From CAZYJR01 sp964647905 (GTDB lineage Bacteria > Desulfobacterota > DSM-4660 > Desulfatiglandales > HGW-15), in contig CAZYJR010000018.1 of assembly GCA_964647905.1 (NCBI GenBank), positions 9,122-73,121 on the forward strand: 64,000 nt of DNA. Direction: 5' to 3'. The notes beneath the pieces are model-generated. The model did not search any database. It saw nothing but the letters and a program-made list of their open reading frames with translations, and had not been told where the DNA came from. Positions 52,470-62,400 of this stretch are shown piece by piece (the first letter of the stretch is position 1; each line of letters starts with the position of its first letter). Made by a program: the position numbers and the translations under genes.

Positions 52470-54317
52470 GTGACCTGTTTTCCCAGTTTAGTTCGATTCG
52501 CAATGATCCCCCTTGTCTTGGGCCTGCTGGCAGGAACCGGCTGCACGGCCCTGGAGAATTCCAGACGCACCGAGACTTCATCGGGTTCCATCCGCGCCGG
52601 GGAACTGGCAGCGGCGCGGTCACAAGCTGAGGACCAGGGCGGCCCAGGGAGGGTCCACCCGCCGCAAGAGGAATTCGTGCCGGCCCCCGAGCCCCGAGTC
52701 CCCGGTGAAACCCCTGCGCGCGAGGAAAAGGAGGAGGACCGGGCATCGACTGAAGAAGCCGGGGGAGAGCGCTCCCCGTCTCAGGACCTCATTGATTCGG
52801 CAATGGAGTTCTACCAGGCGTCCAGCGACTTCTGGGAGCAGGGAGACCTGGAGAACGCCCTGGACGCTCTGGACAAGGCCTACTCACTCATACTCCAGGT
52901 GGACGAGGAGTCGGACCCGGCCATCCTTCAGCAGAAGGAAGACCTCCGGATCACCATTTCGAGGCGGATCATAGAAGTCTATTCCTCCCGCTTCACCGTG
53001 GCCAACGGGAGCTACAAGGCCATCCCTTTGGACATGAACGACGAGGTGGAAAAGGCCCTGAAACTCTTCAAGGGGCGGGACCGCAAGTTCTTCATAGAGG
53101 CTTATCGCCGCTCCGGCATATACCGGCCCATGATCCTGGAAAAGCTACAAGAAGCAGGGCTCCCGGAGGAGCTTTCCTGGCTCCCCCTGATCGAGAGCGG
53201 CTACAAGGTAAGGGCGCTGTCAAGCGCGCGGGCCCTGGGACTGTGGCAGTTCATAGCCTCGACCGGATACAAGTACGGCCTCAAGAGGGATCACTGGATC
53301 GACGAGAGGATGGATCCCGAGAAGTCCACCGAGGCCGCCATAGCATACCTCAAGGAACTCCACCAAATCTTCGGAGACTGGACCACCGTCCTTGCGGCTT
53401 ACAACTGCGGGGAAAGGCGGGTACTCAACCGCATCAAGTCCCAAAAGATCCAATATCTGGACAACTTCTGGGACCTATATCGCCGGCTGCCCAGGGAAAC
53501 TGCCTTCTACGTCCCCAAGTTCCTGGCGGTCCTGCACATCTTGAACGACCCCGAGGAGCACGGCTTCGACCTCCCCCCAGTGCATGTACCGAGGTCCTTT
53601 GACGAGGTAACCGTCAGCAAGCAGGTGCACCTGAAGACCATTGCCGAGCAAATAGACTCAGACTACCAGCTCTTGAGGGAAATGAACCCGGAGCTTCGGC
53701 AGCACCTCACTCCGAACGATCCTTACGACTTGAAGGTTCCTGCAGGAAAGGGGCCGGTCCTGCTGGCCAAGCTGGGTGAGATACCGGCCTGGCACCCGCC
53801 CGTGCCGACTCACGTGGTCCACAAGGTGCGGCGGGGGGAGACTCTCTCGGGCATCGCCCGCAGGTACGGCACCTCGGTTCAGGCCATAATGGCCATGAAC
53901 GGACTGCGCAGCAAGCACTACGTCAAGGCGGGATGGAACCTGAAGGTGCCCTCGTCCGGTAAGGCAACGGCGGTCGCCTCCCAGGGGGCGGAGGGCAGCA
54001 TGACCAGGTACGTGGTCAGGAAGGGCGACTCCCTCTGGAAGATCGCCAGGCGGTTCTCCACCACCACACGGGCGATCCAGTCCGCCAACAACCTGAGGAC
54101 CACCAGGCTGCAGATCGGCCAAGTCCTGAACGTACCCGCCGGGATCGGGACCAAGGCCTCTGGCGATGTCAAGACCTACAGGGTGCGGCGAGGGGATTCG
54201 CCTTACATAATAGCCAAGAGGCACCGCATGGAGCTCTCGGAGTTCCTGAAGGTGAACAGGCTGACCCCCACCAGCACTATCTACCCGGGGCAGATCGTCA
54301 AGGTCTCAGCCAGGTAA
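52470..54317 (+). CDS. MltD-like lytic transglycosylase with three LysM domains
   Basis: A 615-residue protein from a GTG at 52470 (GGAG upstream). An N-terminal signal sequence ends in LLAGTGC, a possible though atypical lipobox. A Pro/Glu-rich linker follows. The SLT domain has LPLIESGYKVRAL (catalytic Glu), ALGLWQFIAST and AYNCGERRVLNR. C-terminal LysM domains are at HKVRRGETLSGIARRYGT, YVVRKGDSLWKIARRFS and YRVRRGDSPYIIAKRHRM. It trims peptidoglycan, probably at the outer membrane face. It is tail-to-tail with the HNH gene. Confidence 0.9.
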   Translation: MTCFPSLVRFAMIPLVLGLLAGTGCTALENSRRTETSSGSIRAGELAAARSQAEDQGGPGRVHPPQEEFVPAPEPRVPGETPAREEKEEDRASTEEAGGERSPSQDLIDSAMEFYQASSDFWEQGDLENALDALDKAYSLILQVDEESDPAILQQKEDLRITISRRIIEVYSSRFTVANGSYKAIPLDMNDEVEKALKLFKGRDRKFFIEAYRRSGIYRPMILEKLQEAGLPEELSWLPLIESGYKVRALSSARALGLWQFIASTGYKYGLKRDHWIDERMDPEKSTEAAIAYLKELHQIFGDWTTVLAAYNCGERRVLNRIKSQKIQYLDNFWDLYRRLPRETAFYVPKFLAVLHILNDPEEHGFDLPPVHVPRSFDEVTVSKQVHLKTIAEQIDSDYQLLREMNPELRQHLTPNDPYDLKVPAGKGPVLLAKLGEIPAWHPPVPTHVVHKVRRGETLSGIARRYGTSVQAIMAMNGLRSKHYVKAGWNLKVPSSGKATAVASQGAEGSMTRYVVRKGDSLWKIARRFSTTTRAIQSANNLRTTRLQIGQVLNVPAGIGTKASGDVKTYRVRRGDSPYIIAKRHRMELSEFLKVNRLTPTSTIYPGQIVKVSAR

Positions 54318-54321
54318 CAAC

Positions 54322-54657
54322 TCAAGGGCCATGCCTTTCATTGTCCGAGAGGAGGTCAGCCAGCCGGCCCCTGGTGTGCTCATCCTCGTGGCAGTAGACG
54401 CAGAGGTTCTCCCAGTTTGACCCGTCCCTCGGGTTGTTGTGGTGGTTGCCGTCCTTGTGGTGCACGGTCAGGAGATGCCTGTCGGCGTAATCGAACTCCC
54501 TGCCGCACTTGGCGCAGATCAGACCGTGGATCTTCAGGGAAAGCTCCCGGTAGCCCGGTTCCTGAGGGCGTGCACTGCGAAGCCTCCGGACCACGTCGTC
54601 CAGGGCCTCCTTTCGTACACCCCCCCTCCCCTTGCCGCGAAAACGTTCGTCCTTCAT
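54322..54657 (-). CDS. HNH nuclease-domain protein (YajD-like)
   Basis: A 111-residue protein with CAKCG, then the HNH motif LLTVHHKDGNHHNN, and NLCVYCHEDEH, giving a zinc-bound HNH fold. AAGGAGC precedes the ATG at 54657. The N-terminus is strongly basic. Family members are small nucleases of mostly unknown role. It lies 4 bases after the MltD stop on the opposite strand. Confidence 0.88.
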   Translation of the reverse strand: MKDERFRGKGRGGVRKEALDDVVRRLRSARPQEPGYRELSLKIHGLICAKCGREFDYADRHLLTVHHKDGNHHNNPRDGSNWENLCVYCHEDEHTRGRLADLLSDNERHGP

Positions 54658-54769
54658 CGGGTCTGCTCCTTCTCTCCTTCAGTAAGCCCCCGACCGAGGG
54701 CCCTCCCTCCCTGCCCTATTTACCCCATCCTGGACCCATTGAAAAGAGAAGCGTGAGGACGTGTTATGA

Positions 54770-56362
54770 TCACGCCAGCCAGACCGAGTCCAGAAAGCTC
54801 CCGTGGAGGTCCACCACCATGCGCGGCCTGTTTCCCGCCAGGTCCCAAGGCACGAAACAGGCCAGATGATCGGACAGGCCCTCTTCACCGGGTCCGGCCA
54901 GGCCTTCCGCCGCCTCATACGCTCCCCTGACCGCGGCCATAATGACCCTGTCGCACCTGACCGCCGAGTTCATCCCCTTGAGATGCTCCGCGGACTGGAG
55001 CTGCTCAACCGCTTCCTCCCAGTGTATGCCTTCCATCTTCCTGCGCAGGACGTAACCGTTCCCCCGGTCCCTGAGGGCAAGAACAGGCGGATTGACGCGA
55101 AGCCTTGCTTTTCCCGCAGTCACTCCAGGGGCGTCGCGGCCCAGGCGCTCCAGGAAGCCGCCCACCGCCTTGAGCCGCTCGAGCTGCCTGACTTGAACCC
55201 GCTCGAAGATATGAGGCTCGCCCTGTATACGCAGCTCCTTGAGCCGGGTGGGATCGAAGCCCAGATCCAACAGGTCGCCGATGGTGAACGCGTAATCCTG
55301 TCCCAGTCCATTCTCCCGCAGCCAGGAGCGCAGGCTGGGCCGGCCGTAATCCGGCAGGGACTCTATGAACCGGGCCGGGGTCTCCCATAACTCCGCAGGC
55401 AGGCTCCCTGACAGGGCGGCCTCTCCGAAGACCAAAGAAGTGCCCCTGGAGAGCCCGGGCGGGGCATAGGACTTTATGGGCAGATTCAGGATGAAATCGT
55501 CGAGCCTGAGCTGCTCCAGAGAGTCGCCGCCGGTATATCCCAGGAGCTGCCCGATCCTGCGTCGGAAGGCTATCAGCTTGGTCACGAAGCGGGTGAACAT
55601 GAATCGCATCAGAGGTGTGGCCGAGCCTTGGCCCACCTCCTTTTCGAAGTAGACCAGGAGCGCCCGGTACAGCTCCCGGAACTCTGAGATGGTCCGCTTG
55701 ACCATCTCCTCGTTGTCCCTCATGTCTATGACAGCACGCCTGCGGCTCAGGTGATGTATTATCCGCCGGACCGCCTCCTTGAGGTCCCGGCCGTGAAACC
55801 TGGGAGGTACGTATATCATGTAATTCTCGGTCCCCGGAGGGACTCGGTCTCCCAGGACGGCCTCCACCGGCTCCCACGCCTGCCGTGTATAGATGCTGTA
55901 TGTGGGGTCGTCCGGGGGGATTATGTTGTCCAGGACCCCCAGCGCCGCCTTTTCCTTCAGGAACTCCCGGAAATACTCCAAGACTCTCCGGCCCAGCCCT
56001 TTGCGCCTGAAGGGGGGCGCCACCTCCACGTAGACCAGGTAGTAGCACGGCATGGGTTTCTTGAGGTAGAGCATATTCAGCCGGCCCAGGCTCTCGCCGG
56101 TCTCGGCCTTGATCTCCAGCACCCGGAACCCGTTGTGGCTCTTGTGGGGCTTCAAGGGATGGATCCGGCTCCCGGATGCGGTCCGGTCCACCAGGTCCCA
56201 AAGGTTGCTGAAGAGATCGGCTATCACCGGCGAGTCCTCCACGCCCGAGCGCATCCCCTCGTCGATCAAGCCTATCAGGCCCAGCCGATCCTGGAGCCCC
56301 AGGTCCTTCACCCTTGCTCCGGATTCCTCCTGTTCCCCGGTACTTTGCGGAGCGGCCTTCAT
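54770..56362 (-). CDS. Fusion of a GNAT acetyltransferase domain with a large unknown domain
   Basis: A 530-residue protein. Residues about 75-190 look like a GNAT domain (YYLVYVEVAPPFRRKGLGRRVLEYFREF, the acetyl-CoA-binding R/Q-x-x-G-x-G/A loop, and VLDNIIPPDD). Residues 190-530 are a large domain with no motif that I recognise (FRELYRALLVYFEKEVG, LRLDDFILNLPIKSYAPPG, RFIESLPDYGRPSLRSWLRENG, RLRVNPPVLALRDRGNGY). The family seems widespread in related bacteria as a hypothetical protein, but I cannot name it. A G-rich GGGGGGAAGGGAC lies before the ATG. Confidence 0.75.
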   Translation of the reverse strand: MKAAPQSTGEQEESGARVKDLGLQDRLGLIGLIDEGMRSGVEDSPVIADLFSNLWDLVDRTASGSRIHPLKPHKSHNGFRVLEIKAETGESLGRLNMLYLKKPMPCYYLVYVEVAPPFRRKGLGRRVLEYFREFLKEKAALGVLDNIIPPDDPTYSIYTRQAWEPVEAVLGDRVPPGTENYMIYVPPRFHGRDLKEAVRRIIHHLSRRRAVIDMRDNEEMVKRTISEFRELYRALLVYFEKEVGQGSATPLMRFMFTRFVTKLIAFRRRIGQLLGYTGGDSLEQLRLDDFILNLPIKSYAPPGLSRGTSLVFGEAALSGSLPAELWETPARFIESLPDYGRPSLRSWLRENGLGQDYAFTIGDLLDLGFDPTRLKELRIQGEPHIFERVQVRQLERLKAVGGFLERLGRDAPGVTAGKARLRVNPPVLALRDRGNGYVLRRKMEGIHWEEAVEQLQSAEHLKGMNSAVRCDRVIMAAVRGAYEAAEGLAGPGEEGLSDHLACFVPWDLAGNRPRMVVDLHGSFLDSVWLA

Positions 56363-56401
56363 GTCCCTTCCCCCCGATCAGCGGTTGGAGCATACAGGAT
56401 C

Positions 56402-56441
56402 AAAAAGAAAAGGCGGAGCGTGCGCTCCGCCTTTTCTTTTT
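56402..56441. terminator. Perfect bidirectional intrinsic terminator
   Basis: AAAAAGAAAAGGCGGAGCG (56402-56420) and its exact complement (56423-56441) form a 19-bp stem with a two-base nominal loop and A- and T-runs on both sides. It probably ends the minus-strand unit of the 82-residue protein before the GNAT gene. Confidence 0.85.
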
Positions 56442-56598
56442 GACATCCCGGTTTTTCTGGCATCCGCGCGCACTCAGGCCATCCGGGTCCTCCCGTAAAA
56501 ATAAAACTTGAATGCTGCAAAACCGAGTGCGCGACCCACCGGATTCTTCTCCGTTTGAACTGTTCGACGCAAAATATTAGGCGCTGCAGAGGGCAAAG

Positions 56599-56847
56599 TC
56601 AACCCTCTTGTCGGTCCTCCGGTTCCACCCATACGATCTGGCTCTTGTTCACGATCAGCACCTTGCCGGCCCCCTCGCGGGTCTCCACATCCACCACCAC
56701 CACGAACGGGCTCTCGGACTTGGTAAAGAGATCCGATACCCGGTCCTTTATCCCGATATTCACCTTGCCCATGAAGGTGGATCCGTCAGTGGTCCTTACC
56801 GTGACAGGCCTGTACTCCTTCTTGTATGGATCCCGTTCCCCCTCCAT
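56599..56847 (-). CDS. Small conserved-looking protein (DUF6812-like), about 82 residues
   Basis: The ATG at 56847 is preceded by GGGGGGCGGG; an earlier ATG at 56862 is possible. The protein reads as a small beta-rich fold (YRPVTVRTTDGSTFMGKVNIGIKDRVSDLFTK, PFVVVVDV, GKVLIVNKSQIVWVEP), reminiscent of SM-like or DUF6812-type domains. Function unknown. It sits between tRNA-Gln and a strong terminator. Confidence 0.65.
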   Translation of the reverse strand: MEGERDPYKKEYRPVTVRTTDGSTFMGKVNIGIKDRVSDLFTKSESPFVVVVDVETREGAGKVLIVNKSQIVWVEPEDRQEG

Positions 56848-56877
56848 GAGCCCGCCCCCCATGAGATGAGGACACGT

Positions 56878-56952
56878 TGGCTGGGGTGGGAGGATTCGAA
56901 CCTCCGAATGCGGGCTCCAAAGGCCCGTGCCTTACCGCTTGGCGACACCCCA
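56878..56952 (-). tRNA. tRNA-Gln (anticodon UUG)
   Basis: The minus strand folds into a full cloverleaf: 7-bp acceptor stem (TGGGGTG/CACCCCA), D arm GCCAAGCGGTAAGGC, anticodon stem CGGGC/GCCCG with loop CTTTGGA, and TpsiC arm GGAGG-TTCGAAT-CCTCC. The anticodon TTG reads CAA. The discriminator base is G and the CCA end is encoded. Confidence 0.97.
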
Positions 56953-57055
56953 GTCTCGGCAAATCCTCCGTGTCACCATTTCTGTATATTAACCCACAAT
57001 CCTCCGGATGGCAACAGGATGAATCGCTTTCCCGGCAAATCCGGGCATCCGGGAT

Positions 57056-57874
57056 CTATCGTCTCTCCAGGGTCAGGTAGAGGTCCCCACGTCTCGTCCC
57101 GGCCGACCGGCCCTTACCCTTCAATCTCAGCCTGGAACCGGGTCGCATGCCCGGCGGGACGCGCACCAGCAGCTCCTCCGCCCCGCCGCCCCTCCGGACC
57201 ACGATCCTGAAGGCCCCGCCCTTCCCGAACTCCTCCCCGGAGAGCCTCAAGCGGTAGACGAGATCCAAATGGGAGGAAGAGGCGGGACGGGACGCGTCAG
57301 GGAGGGCCTTAGGCCCGCCGAGCAGCGCACGGCCAAGCTTTCTTCCCAGCCGCTTCAACGCCTCCAACCGGCGGGGCCGCACCTCCTGGAGACCGTCTCG
57401 AGCCCTCCCTTCCAAGTCCCCGGGAGTTCGCCACTCCGAGGTCCCCGAGGGACCGAAGAAAAAGAACCCGGTAAAGAAGACCCCCCGCCCCCCGAAGAAG
57501 GTCTTTTCAAAGAAGCGCTTGTCAAACCTCAGGCCAGCCCTCTGGAACTCCCTGTGGAGATCCTGGAAGACCCTGCCCAGCCGCGGGTCGCGGAAGAGAT
57601 CCTGGAATATCTCCTCCCTGGAGTATTGGAACCGGTCGCCCTGGGAGGCCCTGGCACGGGCCTCCCGCCTCCTGGAGGCGTCATAGTGACGCCTCTTCAC
57701 CGGGTCGCCCAAGACGCCGTAGGCCTCGGCCACCTCCTTGAACCGCTCTTCGGCCGACGTGTCACCCGGATTCCTGTCCGGGTGGTACTCCAGGGCCAGC
57801 CTGCGGTAGGCCTTGCGGATCTCTCTCTCCCGGGCGTCCTCGGCTAGGCCAAGTATGCGGTAATAGTCCTTCAT
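57056..57874 (-). CDS. DnaJ-domain co-chaperone-like protein
   Basis: A 272-residue protein. A J domain (DYYRILGLAEDAREREIRKAYRRLALEYHPDRN, HPD intact at about 32-34) is followed by a Gly/Phe-rich segment (FFGGRGVFFTGFFFFG) and a DnaJ C-like beta domain (DLVYRLRLSGEEFGKGG, VRVPPGMRPGSRLRLKGKG) without the cysteine zinc fingers. It stimulates Hsp70. Its start overlaps the TolC stop (ATGA), so it is co-translated with the efflux operon, an unusual partner. Confidence 0.9.
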   Translation of the reverse strand: MKDYYRILGLAEDAREREIRKAYRRLALEYHPDRNPGDTSAEERFKEVAEAYGVLGDPVKRRHYDASRRREARARASQGDRFQYSREEIFQDLFRDPRLGRVFQDLHREFQRAGLRFDKRFFEKTFFGGRGVFFTGFFFFGPSGTSEWRTPGDLEGRARDGLQEVRPRRLEALKRLGRKLGRALLGGPKALPDASRPASSSHLDLVYRLRLSGEEFGKGGAFRIVVRRGGGAEELLVRVPPGMRPGSRLRLKGKGRSAGTRRGDLYLTLERR

Positions 57875-59415
57875 AAGACTCCATCGCCGCCCAGGGCCTC
57901 CGGTTCACCATCCATACCCTGGCTGATCCCCAGGCCCGGCGCATCAACCCCCCAGCGCTGGAGCAGGGAGCCGTCCTGCCTGCAGAGCTCCACCAAGGCC
58001 TTTAGGTAGTCCACCACCGCGTTGATCTCCTGTATCCGAGCCCTGAGCAGATCCCTCTGGGCCTGGGCTACCATGAAGCTGGTGGAACGGCCAACCCTGA
58101 ACTTCTCGGTCTCGATCCTCACCTTTTCCTGTTCCAGCTCCAAGGTCGCCCTGGAGGCGGTTATCTGCTGCCGTGCTCCCTCCACATCAATGAAAGCCCT
58201 GCGGACATCCATCTCCACTAATTGGGCCAGATTGTCCAACGCCTCCCTTGCCTGCTCCCGGGTGAGGGTGGCCCTCTGAAGCCGGGCGCGGCTGTCCCTG
58301 TTTGCCGGCGGAAACTGGAAAGTCAGTCCGGCTGTCACGTCATAGCCGTCATCGCGAATGTCTCTCACGGACCGGCCGAAGGAGCCCGCATAGCCGGTCC
58401 TTCCCAGGGATACGAAGAGGTCCAGCCGCGGCAGCAGACCGTTCCGCGTCTTCACCACCTCCAGCTCGTCCCTGGCCTCCAAGAGCCTGGCCTGGTTCAG
58501 ATCCGGGCGTGTTCGCAAGGCCAGCTCCACGTGTTCCTCCACCCCGCCCAGTTCCACTTCAGGGACCGAGGGCCGATCCATGACCAGCACGTCTCGGTCC
58601 CACAGACCGGGGCCGGGGGGACTGATCAGGCGAAGGAGAACCAACCGGGAGGTCGCCAGCCCGTTTTCGGCGTCGATCAGGTCCTGCCGCCGCAGGGCCA
58701 CCTCGGCGCGCGCGGCCGTCAGCTCGGTCTCCGCGAGCCTTCCCACCTCCACCATCTCCTGGGTCTCAAGGAGCTGCCTCTCGGCAAGCCTGACGGACTC
58801 CCGGAAGATTTCCAGCCTTCGTCCCGCCAGGACATAATCCCAGTAGGCCTCCTCTGTACGGGCGGCCAGGGACTCGGCAAAACCGCGCAGCTCGTATTCC
58901 GAGGCCCGGGTTTCCAACCCGGCCTGGCGAAGGGCGGCCAGATTCACCTTCCTGCCTCTCCCGCGGAGAAGGGCCTGGGTCAGGTTCAGCCCAAGCCTCG
59001 AGGCGTAGCGACCAGGGCCTTGATCGTATCTGTCCCTTGTGCTCTCGAGCTCCAGGCCCACTTCCGAGCCGCCCGGGAATTTCTTGGAAAGCCCCACCTC
59101 CACTCGGCCCTGGCTCCGGGTGGACAGACCCGGGACTCCGGCCGCAGGCGGGGCCTTGTCCTTTGAAACGGCCGCACCGGCTTCCAGGACTGGGTCGAAA
59201 ACGGCGCGCTCCTGGTCCTCGAAGGTCCTACGGATGGCCGGGGTGAACCTCTCCACCTCAAGGCTGCGGTTGTTCTCCAGCGCCATCAGGACCGCCTCCT
59301 GGGCGGTCACCTGAAGGGGTCCGGAGCCCGCCCCGGCCGCCTGGCAATCCGAAACAGCCAACAGGCAGACAAAAGCTCCAATAACGGCCATTGCTCTTGA
59401 ATCACATAAAGCCAT
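57871..59415 (-). CDS. TolC-family outer-membrane efflux protein
   Basis: A 514-residue protein; TGATG couples it to the RND gene. After a short hydrophobic signal segment it has two similar OEP halves with coiled-coil helices (EEAYWDYVLAGRRLEIFRES, LTAARAEVALRRQDLIDAENG, then AQAQRDLLRARIQEINAVVDYLKALVELCRQDG). It would form a trimeric outer membrane channel and periplasmic tunnel for the pump encoded upstream. Confidence 0.92.
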   Translation of the reverse strand: MALCDSRAMAVIGAFVCLLAVSDCQAAGAGSGPLQVTAQEAVLMALENNRSLEVERFTPAIRRTFEDQERAVFDPVLEAGAAVSKDKAPPAAGVPGLSTRSQGRVEVGLSKKFPGGSEVGLELESTRDRYDQGPGRYASRLGLNLTQALLRGRGRKVNLAALRQAGLETRASEYELRGFAESLAARTEEAYWDYVLAGRRLEIFRESVRLAERQLLETQEMVEVGRLAETELTAARAEVALRRQDLIDAENGLATSRLVLLRLISPPGPGLWDRDVLVMDRPSVPEVELGGVEEHVELALRTRPDLNQARLLEARDELEVVKTRNGLLPRLDLFVSLGRTGYAGSFGRSVRDIRDDGYDVTAGLTFQFPPANRDSRARLQRATLTREQAREALDNLAQLVEMDVRRAFIDVEGARQQITASRATLELEQEKVRIETEKFRVGRSTSFMVAQAQRDLLRARIQEINAVVDYLKALVELCRQDGSLLQRWGVDAPGLGISQGMDGEPEALGGDGVL

Positions 59416-62400
59416 CAAGACCCAGACGCCTCCCTTTCCTCCCCCGGTCTTTGCCCATTCGGCCCCCGCCTTCGCGGGCCCCGCTCGAAAAGGGAATAGA
59501 TCGTGGGTACAAAGACCAGGGTGATCACGGTGGAGCTCAGGAGCCCCCCTATGACGGCCCTGGCCATGGGGGCCTGCGCTTCCCCCCCTTCTCCCAGGCC
59601 CAGCGCCAGCGGTACCAGGGCGAGCATGGTTGTGGTCGCGGTCATCAGGATCGGCCGGAGCCTCCTCCGGCCCGCCTCCTCCACGGCCTCGGCCAGGCCC
59701 ATGCCGTCGCGGCGGCGGAGCAGATTGGTGTAGTCAACGAGCAGTATGGCGTTGTTGACCACGATCCCTCCCAACATTATGCAGCCAATGTAGGTTTGAA
59801 CATTGAAAGTGGTCCCTGTGAGAAGGAGCATGAACACAATCCCCACCACGGCCACGGGCACGGAGAACATGACCACGAAGGGGTCCTTCAAGGACTCGTA
59901 CAGGGCCGCCATAACCATGTAGACCAGCAGTATGGCCAGGACAAAGCCCAGCAGGAGCTCCCGAAACGCCTCCTGCTGCTCCTCGTAGTCCCCTCCCAGG
60001 AGGATGCTGAACCCCTGGGGGACCGGGACCGACCGGAGCCCCGTGCGCACGTCTTCCAGAATCGATCCCATGTCCCTCCCGGTGTAGTCCGCGGAGACCG
60101 CAACCACCCGGTCCTGGTCCTTTCGTTCTATCAAGACCGGCCCGCTCCAGGGCCTTACGTCCACCACATTGCGCAGGACCACCGCCCGCCCCTCCCGGTT
60201 GACCAGGGTGAGATCCAGGAGCTCTTGAAGGTCGAGCCCTTCGGCCTCTTTCAATTTGACCAGTATCCTGTACTCGTCGCCCCCTTCCCTGTAATTGCCC
60301 GCGGAGGTCCCGGAGAGAACCGTCTGAAGCATGTCAGCGATCTCCTGAACGGTGAGCCCCATGTCCGCGGCCCGCTTTCTATCCACCAGTATCAATTCCT
60401 CCGGGCTTCCCGCCTCCCGGCTCACCCTGGCGTCGGTGATCCCCTCCACGCCCAGGAGCACCATACGGACCCGCTCTGCAAGACGGTCCGCCACCTCCAG
60501 GTCATGCCCCCTGATGTTCACCTCGACCCTGTCGGCGTCGCTCCGGCCCATGCGGAGGAGAAACAGACCCTGACCCGGCCTTATGCGCAGGTCAAGCCCG
60601 GGGATGCCCCCCAGCTTCCGCCTCAGATCATTGGCCACCTCCTCGCTGGAGCGGGATCGCTCGGACCGCGGCACCAGGGCGATCCTGATCTCACCGGTGT
60701 GTGATGTCCTCCCCCGCCAAAACGATCCGCCTATAAAGGTGACCATATTGCGCATCTCCGGGACCTCGCGCACCACCAGGGATTCCACCGCTCTCAGCTT
60801 TTCGTCCACCACCTGAACCCGGGTCCCGACGGCCATCTCCGCGTTTATCCGGACCTCGCCTTCGTCGGTCTGCGGCATGAACTCCACACCCACCAGCGGC
60901 ACCAGGGCCAGGCTGCCTGCAAGCGCCGAGACCGCCAGGAGCACCACTGCGGCCCGGTGGCTCAAGGCCCATCGGAGTATCCCCGCATAACCTTCCTCCA
61001 GCCCGGCAAAGGCCCGCCCGGCAAAGGCGGCGGCCCTGCCGCGCAGATCCGTTGAGTCCCCGCTCCCGCGCGCCCGAGGGCCGGGGACCCTGGCCGAAAG
61101 CATGGGCACCAGGGTCAGGGCGGCCGCCAGCGAGCAGACCAGGGAAAGGCTCACCACATAGCTCAACTGCTTGAACATGACCCCGGACATCCCCCGCATG
61201 AAAATCAAGGGAAGGAATACCGCCAGGGTGGTCATGGTGCTGGCGAGGATGGCCGGCGTCACCTCCTCGCTCCCCTTGACAGCGGCCTCTCCGCCCTCTC
61301 CCGACTCCCGCAGGCGGAATATGTTCTCCAGGACCACTATGGCGTTGTCCACCAGCATCCCCACCCCGAGGGCCAGGCCTCCCAGGGTCATCAGGTTGAG
61401 AGTGAACCCCCCGAAGTACATCAAAGCGAAAGTGGCCACCACGGAGATGGGTATGGTGGTGGCCACAATTGCCGTGCTCCGCATGTCCCTCAAGAAGAAG
61501 AGCAGGACCAGGACGGCCAAGACCCCGCCGTAAAAGAGAGAGGATCCAACGTTGCTGATGGAGCGCTTGATGTAATCGGAAGTATCTATGATGGGAGTGA
61601 TCCGGATCTGGGGTATATCACGATTGATACGCCCGAGCTCCTCCAGGACGCCACCGGCCACCGAGACCGTGTTGGTCCCTGACTGCTTGTGAACGGCCAT
61701 CCTGATTCCGGGTCTTCCGTTCACCCGCACGATCCTGGTTACCTTCTCCCATGCGTCTTCAACGTCGGCGATCTCACGGAGCACGATCGGGGCCCCGTCC
61801 CTGACCGCGATCACGGTTTCTCCCAGCTCTTCCAGGCTCGCGTACTGCCCCGGAGTACGCACCATGATCTCCATCCGGCCGCGTTCCATCGGACCTGCAG
61901 GGATGTTCACGTTCTCCGCCTTGATCCTGCTCAATACCCGGTCCAAGGGCAAGGCCAAGGCCTTGAGCTTCTCAGGGTGGAGATTGACGTGAATCTCCCT
62001 GTCCAGCCCGCCTCGGACGTCCAAGGAGGCGACTCCCGGGATGCGCTCGATCCTGTACTTGACCTGGTCGTCTATGATCCTGCGCATCTCGATGGGATCG
62101 AGGTTGCTGGACGCTCCCAGAAGGAGAATGGGAAAGCTCGCCAGATCGAACTTCCGCAGTATGGGCCTTTCCACGTCCTCCGGGAGCCTCGCCATAACCC
62201 GGTCCAAGCGGTCTCTCAGGTCATTGGCCGCCGCGTCCAGGTCCGTCCCCCAACTGAAGTTCACCCTGACCTGGCTGGAGCCCTCGGACGATATGGAGGT
62301 CACCTCTTCTACCCCTGGGACCGCGGTCATGGCCTCTTCAATGGGGCGGGTGACCAGCTCTTCGATCTCCTCCGGGCTCGCGTTCTCGTAGCCGGCCTGG

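Noticed and set aside
55005..56393. A 462-codon alternative frame over the GNAT fusion gene
   Set aside because: It runs in the same direction but one frame off and gives a Gly/Pro/Arg-rich, non-globular product.
56878..56952. tRNA-Gln as an integration site for a mobile element
   Set aside because: No duplicated 3' end of the tRNA is seen elsewhere in the window and no integrase is adjacent.
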